From positions 2,997,501 through 3,061,500 of the forward strand of contig NZ_CP056047.1 in assembly GCF_021559775.1 (NCBI RefSeq): a stretch of 64,000 bases of DNA, read 5' to 3'. Position numbers and translations under genes: made by a program. Positions 44,218-52,471 of this stretch are shown piece by piece; position 1 is the first letter of the stretch, and the number at the start of each line of letters is the position of its first letter. Under the pieces are notes generated by a model, which worked only from the letters and a program-made list of their open reading frames with translations, did not search any database and had not been told where the DNA came from. This DNA comes from Gillisella vitis (GTDB lineage: Bacteria > Pseudomonadota > Alphaproteobacteria > Rhizobiales > Rhizobiaceae).

Positions 44218-45585
44218 TCACGCCATCTCAAGGGACGAAGATTCCATTCCCGGCGCTGGAGACTTCGAATGCGGGTGGGAAGCGTTCAGTCGCCGAGCCA
44301 CGATATCGTGGTTGAGCCACAGGACAGGACCGGAGGGGTCTGACGATTCGCCAAAAATGAGCTGCCCGGTTGCCTTCACAACGAGACCGCTCAGGAGGTC
44401 GCTAATCATCACCTTGTTATTGCGATGCATCTGGGTGATCCCGTTGGACGTGCTGATAGTCAAATCGGCCTGTGCCTGGCTGTTTGCCATGGGCCACGCC
44501 GAAAAGTCATAGAACGGGCGCATGACCTCGCTGGCCTGCATATCGGTGATCTTTTGGAAGACATCCTTCATGGTTATGCCGTCTGCCAGAAGTTGCTGGC
44601 AGGCTTGCCACTGTTCGTCTGCCCATTTGCCGCCGTTTTCTTTCTTCAAGGCAAGCAGCAGCGGTATCAGGGGCAGTTCGATACCCGTGAACACATCGGA
44701 GGAATTGGTCCGGATTTCGGGGCAGTTATAGACAGTTGCCTTTATCCCTGCCGCCCAGGCTTGCTCTGCAATGCCTTCAAGCCGCATCTTCGCATAACCC
44801 TGGGTGTAGTTGGTGTAGGTCTGCCAACGATAGCTTCCGTCAATGAGGACCGACGATCCGTGGTAACCATAGGCCGTATATCGTACTTGACCACCCGAAG
44901 CTTCCACGCGCTCGCGGATCGCCGCGCTGAAATCAATGAGGTGGCGAAAGGTGTTTGCGGAGACGTCGTCAAAATTCTGCAGGATGAGTTTTCCCATGTC
45001 ACTGTCGAGCAAGGTCTGCGACGACATGTGGCGACTTCCGGTCCCTTTGTAGATTCGATTGGCGACGACCAACAATACCTTCGCCTTCGGGATGCCCCCG
45101 GCCATTGTGTGGGTAAAGAAGACATTGCGGCCAGCGGCGATCATCCCGTCGAGAACGGTCATGACTTTCGAAAGCGACTCCGTAAAACGCGCAGTGGCGA
45201 TGTCGCGGCATTGCCCGATATAGTCCCAGTCGAGCGTGTCGTGTTCCCAGCTCTCAAGCGTCATTTTTGCCAGGAGATCGGTGGGAGTTGGCCCGTCTTC
45301 AGGCGCATCGAGATCGAAACCCGCCATAAGAGGTATGTTGATGATCCTGCCGCCCAGCTGGGCCTCCGCCGAAGACAGCTCCTCGGCGTCAAGCGGCCGC
45401 AGCGCGTTGTTCTCGTCGCGCCGCCCGACGGTGATCCCGACAATCTCCATTCCTGCCCGCCTGGCTTCATCGAGTAATCCGGTGGCGTATCCACGGCCGA
45501 ACAATTCGCCGAAAAGGACGAAAACATCGCCTTTACGGAAGACCGTGTTTTCGGAAAGACGATTCAGTGCAACCGGATTTTCCAT
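44218..45585 (-). CDS. FabMG-like reductase-family protein (tentative)
   Basis: The 455-residue protein begins with a Rossmann-like segment (GDVFVLFGELFGRGYATGLL), followed by conserved blocks INIPLMAGFDLDAP, VFFTHTMAGGIPKAKV, TAYGYHGSSVLIDGSYRWQ and TVYNCPEIRTNSSDVF. I associate this with the FabMG family, described as unusual enoyl-ACP reductases from soil DNA, but this is from memory of the pattern. If so it would reduce enoyl-ACP in fatty acid synthesis as an alternative to FabI. No operon partner. No membrane segments. Function should be held loosely. Confidence 0.6.
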   Translation of the reverse strand: MENPVALNRLSENTVFRKGDVFVLFGELFGRGYATGLLDEARRAGMEIVGITVGRRDENNALRPLDAEELSSAEAQLGGRIINIPLMAGFDLDAPEDGPTPTDLLAKMTLESWEHDTLDWDYIGQCRDIATARFTESLSKVMTVLDGMIAAGRNVFFTHTMAGGIPKAKVLLVVANRIYKGTGSRHMSSQTLLDSDMGKLILQNFDDVSANTFRHLIDFSAAIRERVEASGGQVRYTAYGYHGSSVLIDGSYRWQTYTNYTQGYAKMRLEGIAEQAWAAGIKATVYNCPEIRTNSSDVFTGIELPLIPLLLALKKENGGKWADEQWQACQQLLADGITMKDVFQKITDMQASEVMRPFYDFSAWPMANSQAQADLTISTSNGITQMHRNNKVMISDLLSGLVVKATGQLIFGESSDPSGPVLWLNHDIVARRLNASHPHSKSPAPGMESSSLEMA

Positions 45586-46099
45586 CTGTCAGCTCTTTGA
45601 TTCGTGTGTCGTCGAGCAGTGGCTCATACGGGCTTTCACAAACACATGCCCGCACTGGCGCCGAATGGGAACTCATTTTCGGTGACCGTTCATTTCAAAA
45701 CGTGAAGTCGGTCTCTGTTGGTCCTGCAATGCGGCGAAATGCCGAGGCTCTTGGAGATCGGCGCGGCGATACCGAAACGAGTTCGCTGGAAACGCTCGTC
45801 CCGCGAATGCTTGCGAGGCTATTGGCGCGCTCTATCATTGTCGAAGTCACCTTTCGGCCGCGTTCCGGACGTGACTGCTGAACAGCAGACCGACAGCTTT
45901 CAGGATCCAATGCGGGTGGTGTGAACGACCGGCATGGGGGCGCAAAGCAGAAGTGATTTCTGCTAGAGTTCGGTCGCAATCATGGTCGCGTTGCGACAAC
46001 ACTGGCCATCATGATTATCTACAGGGTTTACGTCTCTTGCCGTCGTTGATCCCGTTACCCTTGTTTGCGATCAAACAGGGGAAAGCGGATCAATCTGAT
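45586..46099. other. 514-base gap without a gene
   Basis: Short frames exist on both strands but none has a ribosome site or recognisable product. It lies between the FabMG-like gene and the aldo/keto reductase. No repeat was recognised. Confidence 0.5.
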
Positions 46100-47197
46100 T
46101 TACCCCCAAGGCTGGACCGTCTGCCCTCCAAACATCACCTGCGTTGGCAATGTGAAGATAAAGTAGGGGTTGAACGATGGCGGTGCGCTGATTTGATCCA
46201 GTCGATTGAGTTGATCGGCTGTCAGCGCCACCTGCAGCGATGCCACATTCTGCGCGAGCTGCTCGGCTCGGCTGGCACCGACGAGAATGGTATCGACGCC
46301 GGGACGCTGTATCGTCCATGCCAGCGCCACTGCCGCCATTGGCTGTTCAAGTTCCGTGGCAACCTGCCGCACCACATCGACGACGTCAAAATTATGCTCG
46401 GTGAACAACATGCCTCCGAAAGGGTTGTCGCCGTTCAGTCGGCCGTTGCTATCGCTTTCGTCATCAACTGAGGCCTTGTCCGGAAGGCCACCCCTTACTC
46501 CGGCTTGTGCGAGCATGTCGCGACCGTATTTGCCCGTGAGCAATCCAGCTGCCAAAGGGCTCCATGGAACAAGCCCCATTCCAAACTCTGCGGCTGCCGG
46601 AAGGATGTCGAGTTCGACGCCCCGATCTACGAGGGAATAGGCATATTGCAGCCCGATTGGCATTGGAAGTCCGTGGACCGCCGCCAGCGTCGCGATCTTT
46701 GCAACATACCATGATGGCGTATTGGAGAATCCATAGTGGAGGATTTTCCCACTACGGACTGCATCGGTCAGGGTCTGGAGCACCTCTTCGGCAGGCGTGG
46801 TCCGATCCCAGACGTGCATCCAGTACATGTCGATGTAGTCCGTCTTCATCCGCTTCAGCGAGCCTTCGATCCCGAGCCGGATGTTCTTGGCTCCGTTGCC
46901 ACCATGCAGAGGTGTTCCCTGGCTGCGCGCAAAGCCTGACTTGGTGGCGATAACGAGTCTGTCGCGAAGACCGGTGTCCGCAACAAAAGATCCCAGCATC
47001 TCCTCGCTGCGCCCGCCTGAATAGACGTCAGCAGTATCAAAGAAATTGCCACCCGCCGCGACATAGGTGTCGAAGAGTTGGCGCGATCCTTTCATCCCTG
47101 CGCCCCAGCGCTCGGCACCAAACGTCATTGTTCCAAGCGCCAACGGGCTGACGATGAGGCCGGATCGGCCCAGTGTGCGGTAGCTTGACAGGTCCAT
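46100..47197 (-). CDS. Aldo/keto reductase
   Basis: This 365-residue NADPH-dependent oxidoreductase has the complete AKR tetrad: Asp and Tyr in FFDTADVYSGGRSE, Lys in VIATKSGFA, His in DMYWMHVWDR. The TIM-barrel C-terminal cofactor block TILVGASRAEQLAQN is present. Substrate is unknown. The start follows AGGA by about seven bases; an in-frame Met at 47254 is less likely. A LysR gene is divergent 109 bases away and probably controls it. Confidence 0.92.
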   Translation of the reverse strand: MDLSSYRTLGRSGLIVSPLALGTMTFGAERWGAGMKGSRQLFDTYVAAGGNFFDTADVYSGGRSEEMLGSFVADTGLRDRLVIATKSGFARSQGTPLHGGNGAKNIRLGIEGSLKRMKTDYIDMYWMHVWDRTTPAEEVLQTLTDAVRSGKILHYGFSNTPSWYVAKIATLAAVHGLPMPIGLQYAYSLVDRGVELDILPAAAEFGMGLVPWSPLAAGLLTGKYGRDMLAQAGVRGGLPDKASVDDESDSNGRLNGDNPFGGMLFTEHNFDVVDVVRQVATELEQPMAAVALAWTIQRPGVDTILVGASRAEQLAQNVASLQVALTADQLNRLDQISAPPSFNPYFIFTLPTQVMFGGQTVQPWG

Positions 47198-47306
47198 GTT
47201 GAATTCCTTGAGTGTGTTTCGAAAAGTTTCTGCTGACACCCTAGCCGGTCGCATGCCTCTCGATTAGCCGTTGCGCGCGGCATGAACTTGTGAGCACGTT
47301 GCAGCA

Positions 47307-48200
47307 ATGGAACGAGGCGAACTGAACGATCTCTTGGCTTTTGCCGCCGTCGCACGCGAGCGGAGCTTCACAAGGGCCGCAGCATCCCTGGGAATATCGC
47401 CCTCGGCGCTGAGCCATGCCATGCGCGGGTTGGAGGAAAGACTTGGTGTCAGGCTGCTGGCAAGGACGACACGCAGCGTCGCTCCGACGGAAGCCGGCGA
47501 CAGGCTGCTGCAATCCATCCGACCAGCATTCGCATCGATCGAGGATGGGCTTTCGGCGCTGGCGGAATGGCGGGACAGTCCTTCAGGCTCAGTGCGGATC
47601 ACGACCTTCTCTTACCCTGCAAAAACCGTTCTCATGGCGAAGCTTCCAGCGTTCCTCCTGTCACATCCCGAAATCCAGGTCGAAGTGAATATCGATGACC
47701 GGCTGACAGATATCGTCGCCGAAGGCTACGACGCCGGAATAAGGTTCGGCGAGAACGTCGCGAAGGATATGATCGCCGTGCGGGTCGGTCCAGACCTTCG
47801 AACCATCGTGGTCGCGACACCCTGTTATTTCGAGCACCATCCGAAGCCGCAAACGCCTGGTGATCTTGAAGTACACAACTGCATTGGATATCGGCTCGCA
47901 AGCGCTGGCGGACTTCTTCCCTGGGAGTTTGAACGCGATGGACGTGAGATGAAGATCAGAACCTCCGGTTCCTTTGTCGGCAATGACGGCGATCTCGCCG
48001 CCGCCGCCGTAAGAGCCGGGGCTGGTCTCGGCTACCTGTTGGAGCATGATGTTGCCGAGGACATTGCCTCCGGCCGATTGATCCAGGTTCTCGACGAGTG
48101 GTGTCCGCAATTTCAGGGCTGCTACCTCTATCACCCGAGCCGCCGTCAGACGCCACCGGCACTGCGCGCCCTCATCAGTGCGCTGAAAACGGAGAGCTGA
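47307..48200 (+). CDS. LysR-family transcriptional regulator
   Basis: The 297-residue protein has an N-terminal winged helix-turn-helix (RSFTRAAASLGISPSALSHAM, about 18-60) and a periplasmic-binding-protein-like effector domain (about 90-290), with VNIDDRLTDIVAEGYDAGIRFG typical of the CrgA/DhpR-like group. LysR genes usually regulate the divergent neighbour, here the aldo/keto reductase. The 109-base gap between them should contain the binding site; no clear T-N11-A palindrome stood out. Confidence 0.93.
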   Translation: MERGELNDLLAFAAVARERSFTRAAASLGISPSALSHAMRGLEERLGVRLLARTTRSVAPTEAGDRLLQSIRPAFASIEDGLSALAEWRDSPSGSVRITTFSYPAKTVLMAKLPAFLLSHPEIQVEVNIDDRLTDIVAEGYDAGIRFGENVAKDMIAVRVGPDLRTIVVATPCYFEHHPKPQTPGDLEVHNCIGYRLASAGGLLPWEFERDGREMKIRTSGSFVGNDGDLAAAAVRAGAGLGYLLEHDVAEDIASGRLIQVLDEWCPQFQGCYLYHPSRRQTPPALRALISALKTES

Positions 48201-48575
48201 TAGTTCTCGGCGCCGAACATCGCCCACCAGCACATTGATCACAGCCGCGCACCAATGATTTTCAAAGATGCTCCGTGGCCGATCAAAACGCGAGTAAGTG
48301 GCGTGCGTGGGATTTTCTCGACAATATGTTGTCAATCAGCGTTTAAAAGTTTCCAGTTCAGTCGTTCCATCAGCGTTGGCGGCTCCCGATATCCGCCACC
48401 CTGCTTAGGCTATCTTAAATGTTTGAGACGGGGCCGAACCTAGAAAGCCCGCTTCTAGGGGCTGCCCTGCAAAATCTGCTTTTGACCTGTCCGGCGTTCT
48501 CCAAAAATTGCGACGGAAAAGGGCCGTTGCTTAATTCACAGACAAGTGGCCGGACGATCATAGGTGCGAATCTCG
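48201..48575. other. 375-base gap without a gene
   Basis: Between the convergent LysR gene and DUF1330 gene. No ORF with a ribosome site, no repeat of the dispersed family and no clear terminator were seen. Confidence 0.5.
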
Positions 48576-48866
48576 CTAATTCGCGTCGACAATAAACATA
48601 CGTGCTTCCTGGGCCTCATCACGCTCGACCTTGATTGGCACATATTCTGACGACTTATAAAACGCCTGCGCATCGGCAAGGGTGGCGAATTCGAAGATGC
48701 CAGCCATAGGCAATGGGGTCACGTCCCCTTCCAGAATCTCGGCTACCGGCCCAAAGTGCAGGATACGGCCCCCGGCTGCCTTTAACGCGGCTTGAAAGCG
48801 CGGCGCTAATGCGGCTTGCTTGGCTGGATCTTTGATACGTAGATTGACGTGAACATAGGCAGTCAT
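48576..48866 (-). CDS. DUF1330 family protein
   Basis: The 96-residue protein has the ferredoxin-like DUF1330 pattern: MTAYVHVNLRIKDPAKQAAL, GGRILHFGPVAEILEGD, and FEFATLADAQAFYKSSEYVP. Members are small cytosolic proteins of unknown function often found with stress or detox regulators. GGGAG lies seven to eight bases before the start; the frame is open far upstream but that would cross the operator. The divergent MarR gene and palindrome make it the likely regulated target. Confidence 0.87.
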   Translation of the reverse strand: MTAYVHVNLRIKDPAKQAALAPRFQAALKAAGGRILHFGPVAEILEGDVTPLPMAGIFEFATLADAQAFYKSSEYVPIKVERDEAQEARMFIVDAN

Positions 48867-48881
48867 AGTGCAGCTCCCGAA

Positions 48882-48901
48882 AATACTGTATATACAGTAT
48901 T
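48882..48901. promoter_or_regulatory. Perfect 20-bp palindrome, probable MarR operator
   Basis: AATACTGTATATACAGTATT is fully self-complementary and sits between the divergent DUF1330 and marR genes, 16 bases from one start and 30 from the other. MarR dimers bind such AT-rich palindromes, so binding here would shut both genes. Confidence 0.75.
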
Positions 48902-48931
48902 CAGTGAGTCGGAGATTGTCGAGACCTGCAA

Positions 48932-49411
48932 ATGACAGACACTTCAGATTTCTATCGCCGCGTCGAAACCGAGTGCCCGGCCTTCCAGGCCAGGGTCGCC
49001 GCGAGGGCCTTGACACGCTATTACAATGCCTGCTTTCGACCCTTAGGGATCACCGCAGAGCAGTTCAGTCTTCTGGTGGGGATTGGCGGTAGCCACGAGC
49101 CAACGCTCGCTGAACTGGCGGCACGCGCCGGGGTCGACGCCACCACTCTCAGCCGGAGCGTAAAGAGCCTGGAACGGAACAATCTCGTGCATAGTCAAGG
49201 AGGACGGGGCCGGGCCGGCAAACGCCTGGCGCTTACCGACAAAGGCCTCCAGTTGATGGCTCAATCTATGGCCACCTGGGAGGATGCCCGCGTCCGTCTG
49301 GCTGAGGCTCTCGGTGAGGAAACATCACATGTTGCGGGAAGCGTGATGTCTCAGCTTGCTGTCGCCGCGCAGACCGCGACCTCTGCGGCCGGTTTCGGAG
49401 TGGCGGAATAA
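48932..49411 (+). CDS. MarR-family transcriptional regulator
   Basis: The 159-residue protein is a winged-helix dimeric repressor with the recognition region PTLAELAARAGVDATTLSRS (about 61-80), wing GRGRAGKRLALTDKG, and N- and C-terminal dimerisation helices. Three Cys (C15, C34 region) could sense oxidants, as in OhrR-like members, but this is speculation. It is divergent from the DUF1330 gene across a perfect palindrome and likely represses itself and that gene. Confidence 0.92.
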   Translation: MTDTSDFYRRVETECPAFQARVAARALTRYYNACFRPLGITAEQFSLLVGIGGSHEPTLAELAARAGVDATTLSRSVKSLERNNLVHSQGGRGRAGKRLALTDKGLQLMAQSMATWEDARVRLAEALGEETSHVAGSVMSQLAVAAQTATSAAGFGVAE

Positions 49412-49690
49412 CATGGTTAGGCGCCCTCAATTCTGTCGTCTGGCCCGCACTCGTGGCCCTTGAAAGCTGCCGCTCGATCAGGTGAATGGCGATCTATGCT
49501 TAGGTGACAAAGACCCAAACGGTCACCGACACTAAAAATGCCAACCGGAAGAGGACTGCCGAGAACGCCGTTGACAAGCTCATCCCAGAACAAAAAAACA
49601 CCGAGATTGTCCCAGGCATTCCGGGGCCGACAAAAGATGTGACAAAAACACCTTAAACTCTCGATGATTTCAATACATCAAAGATATTGA
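49412..49690. other. 279-base gap before tRNA-Leu
   Basis: No gene or repeat was recognised. This stretch marks the edge between the accessory region and the core genes. Confidence 0.5.
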
Positions 49691-49775
49691 TGGTGCCCCT
49701 TGCCGGAATCGAACCAGCACTCCTCTCGGAACCTGATTTTGAGTCAGGCGCGTCTACCAATTCCGCCAAAGGGGC
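49691..49775 (-). tRNA. tRNA-Leu (CAA anticodon)
   Basis: On the minus strand an 85-base tRNA folds with acceptor stem GCCCCTT / AAGGGGC, an encoded CCA end, D-arm GGCGGAATTGGTAGACGC typical of leucine tRNAs, anticodon stem CCTGA / TCAGG with loop CTCAAAA (anticodon CAA, reading UUG), a long variable arm, and T-arm GCTGGTTCGATTCCGGC. tRNA genes are common integration sites; no duplicated 3' end was noticed in the window. Confidence 0.95.
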
Positions 49776-50015
49776 ACTTAGAGAGTAGAAGGACGAACTA
49801 CACGGAGGAAGGGGGGTCGGTCAACCGGGTTTTTTACAAATTTCCGGTTTCACGCAAAAGTTAGGCATCCGGGCAATATCACTGTTTTCGCCGCATTTAC
49901 AGCCCATGGGCTTTGCGCATAAAGACTTGACGGAACGGCAGATATTCAGTCTTTCGTCATCTTGAATGCTGCGCCGCAATGGCAAAGACCCTCTGCATCG
50001 AGCCAAGGAGCGATC
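49776..50015. other. Gap between tRNA-Leu and yqaA
   Basis: No gene seen on either strand. It carries the tRNA promoter on the minus strand and the yqaA leader on the plus strand. Confidence 0.5.
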
Positions 50016-50606
50016 ATGCTGCGACGCCTTTACGACTGGACCATGTCGCTTGCCGCCCGCAAATCTGCGGAAGCCTGGCTTGGGGCAATCTCCTTTGTGG
50101 AAAGCTCGATCTTTCTTGTCCCTGCCGATGTGCTGTTCCTGCCCATGGCGCTGGCCAAGCCGGAAAAGGTCTGGCGCTATGCGACCATTGCCACCATCAC
50201 CTCGGTTTTGGGCGGCATAGCTGGTTGGTTTCTCGGTTATTACGCCTATGAAAGCATTGCCCGGCCAATCCTTGAGTTTTACGGCAAGGCCGATGCCTTC
50301 GACCAGCTGCGCCTGTCGGTGGACTATGAAACGGTGGTGCTGCTGTTGATCACCTCCGGCCTGGCCCATCTGCCCCCCATCAAGGTCGTGACCATCCTGT
50401 CGGGCGTCGCCCATGTGAATATCTGGTTGTTTATCATGACCGCCATCGTCGCGCGTGGAGGCCGCTTTTTCTTGCTGGCCTGGCTGCTGCGTCGCTACGG
50501 TGAGCCGATCCGCCATTTCATTGAAAAACGCCTCGGCCTGATCGCTGCTATCGGCGCTATCGTGCTGATCGCCCTGTTCGTCGCCTATCGCCTCCTTGTC
50601 CATTGA
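50016..50606 (+). CDS. YqaA/DedA-family membrane protein
   Basis: The 196-residue protein has the DedA/SNARE-associated (VTT) layout: FVESSIFLVPADVLFLPMAL near the start, GGIAGWFLGYYAYE, then AIVARGGRFFLLAWLLRRYG and a terminal membrane helix. DedA proteins move undecaprenyl or other lipid carriers or exchange ions across the inner membrane; the YqaA branch is poorly studied. Start follows AAGGAG. The next gene, for a DsbB-like protein, starts 24 bases after it, so both are likely one transcript. Confidence 0.9.
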   Translation: MLRRLYDWTMSLAARKSAEAWLGAISFVESSIFLVPADVLFLPMALAKPEKVWRYATIATITSVLGGIAGWFLGYYAYESIARPILEFYGKADAFDQLRLSVDYETVVLLLITSGLAHLPPIKVVTILSGVAHVNIWLFIMTAIVARGGRFFLLAWLLRRYGEPIRHFIEKRLGLIAAIGAIVLIALFVAYRLLVH

Positions 50607-50629
50607 AAGATGAGGATTGGAGAACCATC

Positions 50630-51142
50630 ATGACCACGCTTTCTTCCAACCGGCCCGGTCTTGCCCCTGCCCTTATCCTCACCCTTGGCATGGCCGGTGT
50701 CGTCGGCTCGGCTTTGGCCTTTGAATATCTCGGCGGCTATATTCCCTGCGAGCTTTGCCTGTTGCAGCGCAAGCCCTATTATATCGGCGCTGCAATCGGA
50801 GTTGTGACGGTCATCGCCGCCACCATCAACCTACCCGCCAAAGTCACGAAAAGCCTGATCCTGCTTCTCGGCCTGATCATGATCGTCAGCGCTGGCCTCG
50901 GCGTTTACCACGCAGGCGTCGAATGGCATTTCTGGGAAGGGCCGAGCGCCTGCTCCGCCACCAGCGGCGCAGGCTTCAACGGCAGCGGCGACATCCTCTC
51001 GCAGCTCAACAGCTTCAAAGGACCGTCCTGCACAGAAGCGGCCTTGCGGATTTTCGGCCTGTCGCTGGCCGGCTGGAATGTCCTGACCAGCCTCGTTCTC
51101 GCCGCCATCGCTTTCTGGGGCGCTCGGCGCATGACGGCTTAA
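50630..51142 (+). CDS. Disulfide bond formation protein B (DsbB-like)
   Basis: DsbB reoxidises DsbA by passing electrons to quinone in the inner membrane. The 170-residue protein has four membrane helices and the first-loop CELC pair (in YIPCELCLLQRKPYYIG), the quinone-near active site. The second periplasmic loop holds two more cysteines (SACSATSG and GPSCTEA), as in classical DsbB. Start set at the ATG after TGGAGAACC; an upstream TTG overlaps the yqaA stop. Confidence 0.92.
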   Translation: MTTLSSNRPGLAPALILTLGMAGVVGSALAFEYLGGYIPCELCLLQRKPYYIGAAIGVVTVIAATINLPAKVTKSLILLLGLIMIVSAGLGVYHAGVEWHFWEGPSACSATSGAGFNGSGDILSQLNSFKGPSCTEAALRIFGLSLAGWNVLTSLVLAAIAFWGARRMTA

Positions 51143-51696
51143 GGCTGCAATTCGGAATCCCAATAGAGATAATCCACCCAGCTTTCATGCAGATAGTTGG
51201 GTGGAAACGACCGGCCATTATTATGCAGGTCCTGCACGCTTGGCTGATAGGGCTTCTGGGCCGGGAACATATTAGCCTGTTTCGGCAGTTTAGACCCCTT
51301 GCGCAGATTGCAGGGCGAACACGCCGCCACGACATTCTGCCAGGTGGTTTCCCCACCATGGGCGCGGGGAATGACGTGATCGAAGGTCAGGTCGTCAGGC
51401 GAGCCGCAATACTGGCACTGAAACTTGTCGCGCAGAAACACGTTAAAGCGTGTGAAGGCAGGATTGCGGGTCGGCTGCACATAGGTTTTCAGGCTGACAA
51501 CGCTGGGCAAGCGCATGGAAAAGCTGGGTGAACAGACCGAATGATCGTATTCGGCGATGATATTCACACGGTCAAGGAAAACCGCCTTGATCGCGTCCTG
51601 CCAGGACCACAACGACAAGGGGTAATAACTCAGTGGCCTATAATCAGCGTTGAGCACAAGCGCTGGTAAGGACTGGGGCGAAACTGCAATCGTCAA
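51139..51696 (-). CDS. HNH endonuclease domain protein
   Basis: The 185-residue protein has a C-terminal HNH nuclease fold: FQCQYCGSPDDLTFDHVIPR followed by AHGGETTWQNVVAACSPCN, with two CxxC zinc pairs and the catalytic His. The N-terminal part starts SLPALVLNADYRPLSYYPLS, the signature of the widespread bacterial HNH group with no assigned target. It overlaps the DsbB-like gene by four bases tail to tail. Probably housekeeping DNA repair or processing; no phage genes nearby. Confidence 0.9.
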   Translation of the reverse strand: MTIAVSPQSLPALVLNADYRPLSYYPLSLWSWQDAIKAVFLDRVNIIAEYDHSVCSPSFSMRLPSVVSLKTYVQPTRNPAFTRFNVFLRDKFQCQYCGSPDDLTFDHVIPRAHGGETTWQNVVAACSPCNLRKGSKLPKQANMFPAQKPYQPSVQDLHNNGRSFPPNYLHESWVDYLYWDSELQP

Positions 51697-51794
51697 GGCG
51701 TTCTCCTGATCGATTCGGCATCTGCTCCCTCTATATTAGGCTTGCTGTTACAGGATTGTGAAGCCCAATAAATAAGCAGTGAACTGATTCTCCA

Positions 51795-52448
51795 TCAGAC
51801 CGGCACCGGCGCTGCTTCGCGTCGTAAACGCGCCGCATAAAAGGCCCAGAACAACCGTGCCGCAATGGCGCGGTATGGCCGCCAGGTCAGTGCAATTCGG
51901 GTGGTTTCGCGGATGTCCGGGCGCGCGGCAAGGCAAAGGCCGTCCCCCACAGCCGCCCGCAGCGCCACGTCACCTGCCGGAAACACATCTGCGTGACCGC
52001 CACAAAACATCAGATAAACTTCCGATGTCCACAGCCCAATGCCACGCAGCCGGGTCAACTCGGCGATGCCTGTCTCCACCGGCTGATCAAGGATGGCGTG
52101 CAGATCGATGTCTCCGGCCTGAGTGGCAGAGGCCAAACCGCTCAGGCAGGCATGCTTGGCGCGCGAAAGACCGAGCGAAAGCGCTGCGTCACCCAGCGCC
52201 AGATAGGCGGCGGGTTCGGCTGTTCCCATCGCCTCACACAGCCGCCGCCAAATCGCATCAGCACTGGCGCGTGACACCATTTGCGAGACAATGATGAAGG
52301 CCAGCCCTTCGAAACCCGGTTCCGTCAACCGAAGCGGCAAGGGTCCGGCCTCGCGGGCAATGGCATGCAGCCGGGGATCGATATCCAGCAAGGCCTCAAG
52401 GCCGGTGGCAAGATCCGCTTGGTTGCGAATTCGCATCATCTCGGCCAT
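51795..52448 (-). CDS. DNA-3-methyladenine glycosylase II family (AlkA-like)
   Basis: The 217-residue base-excision repair enzyme has the HhH-GPD motif: LTRLRGIGLWTSEVYLMFCGG, then the catalytic Asp in FPAGDVALR. It removes alkylated bases such as 3-methyladenine. It is shorter than E. coli AlkA because the N-terminal regulatory domain is absent, which is common in this family. Divergent from gluQ, with 23 bases between start codons. Confidence 0.9.
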   Translation of the reverse strand: MAEMMRIRNQADLATGLEALLDIDPRLHAIAREAGPLPLRLTEPGFEGLAFIIVSQMVSRASADAIWRRLCEAMGTAEPAAYLALGDAALSLGLSRAKHACLSGLASATQAGDIDLHAILDQPVETGIAELTRLRGIGLWTSEVYLMFCGGHADVFPAGDVALRAAVGDGLCLAARPDIRETTRIALTWRPYRAIAARLFWAFYAARLRREAAPVPV

Positions 52449-52471
52449 GTCTTTTCCTCCCGCTATAAATC

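Noticed and set aside
45695..45979. 94-codon leftward frame in the 514-base gap
   Set aside because: Arg/Ser/Pro-rich translation typical of a random GC-rich frame, no start signal.
48255..48443. 62-codon frame after the LysR gene
   Set aside because: No start site; the sequence does not look like protein.
49821..50603. 260-codon leftward frame over yqaA
   Set aside because: Antisense shadow of the YqaA membrane protein gene.
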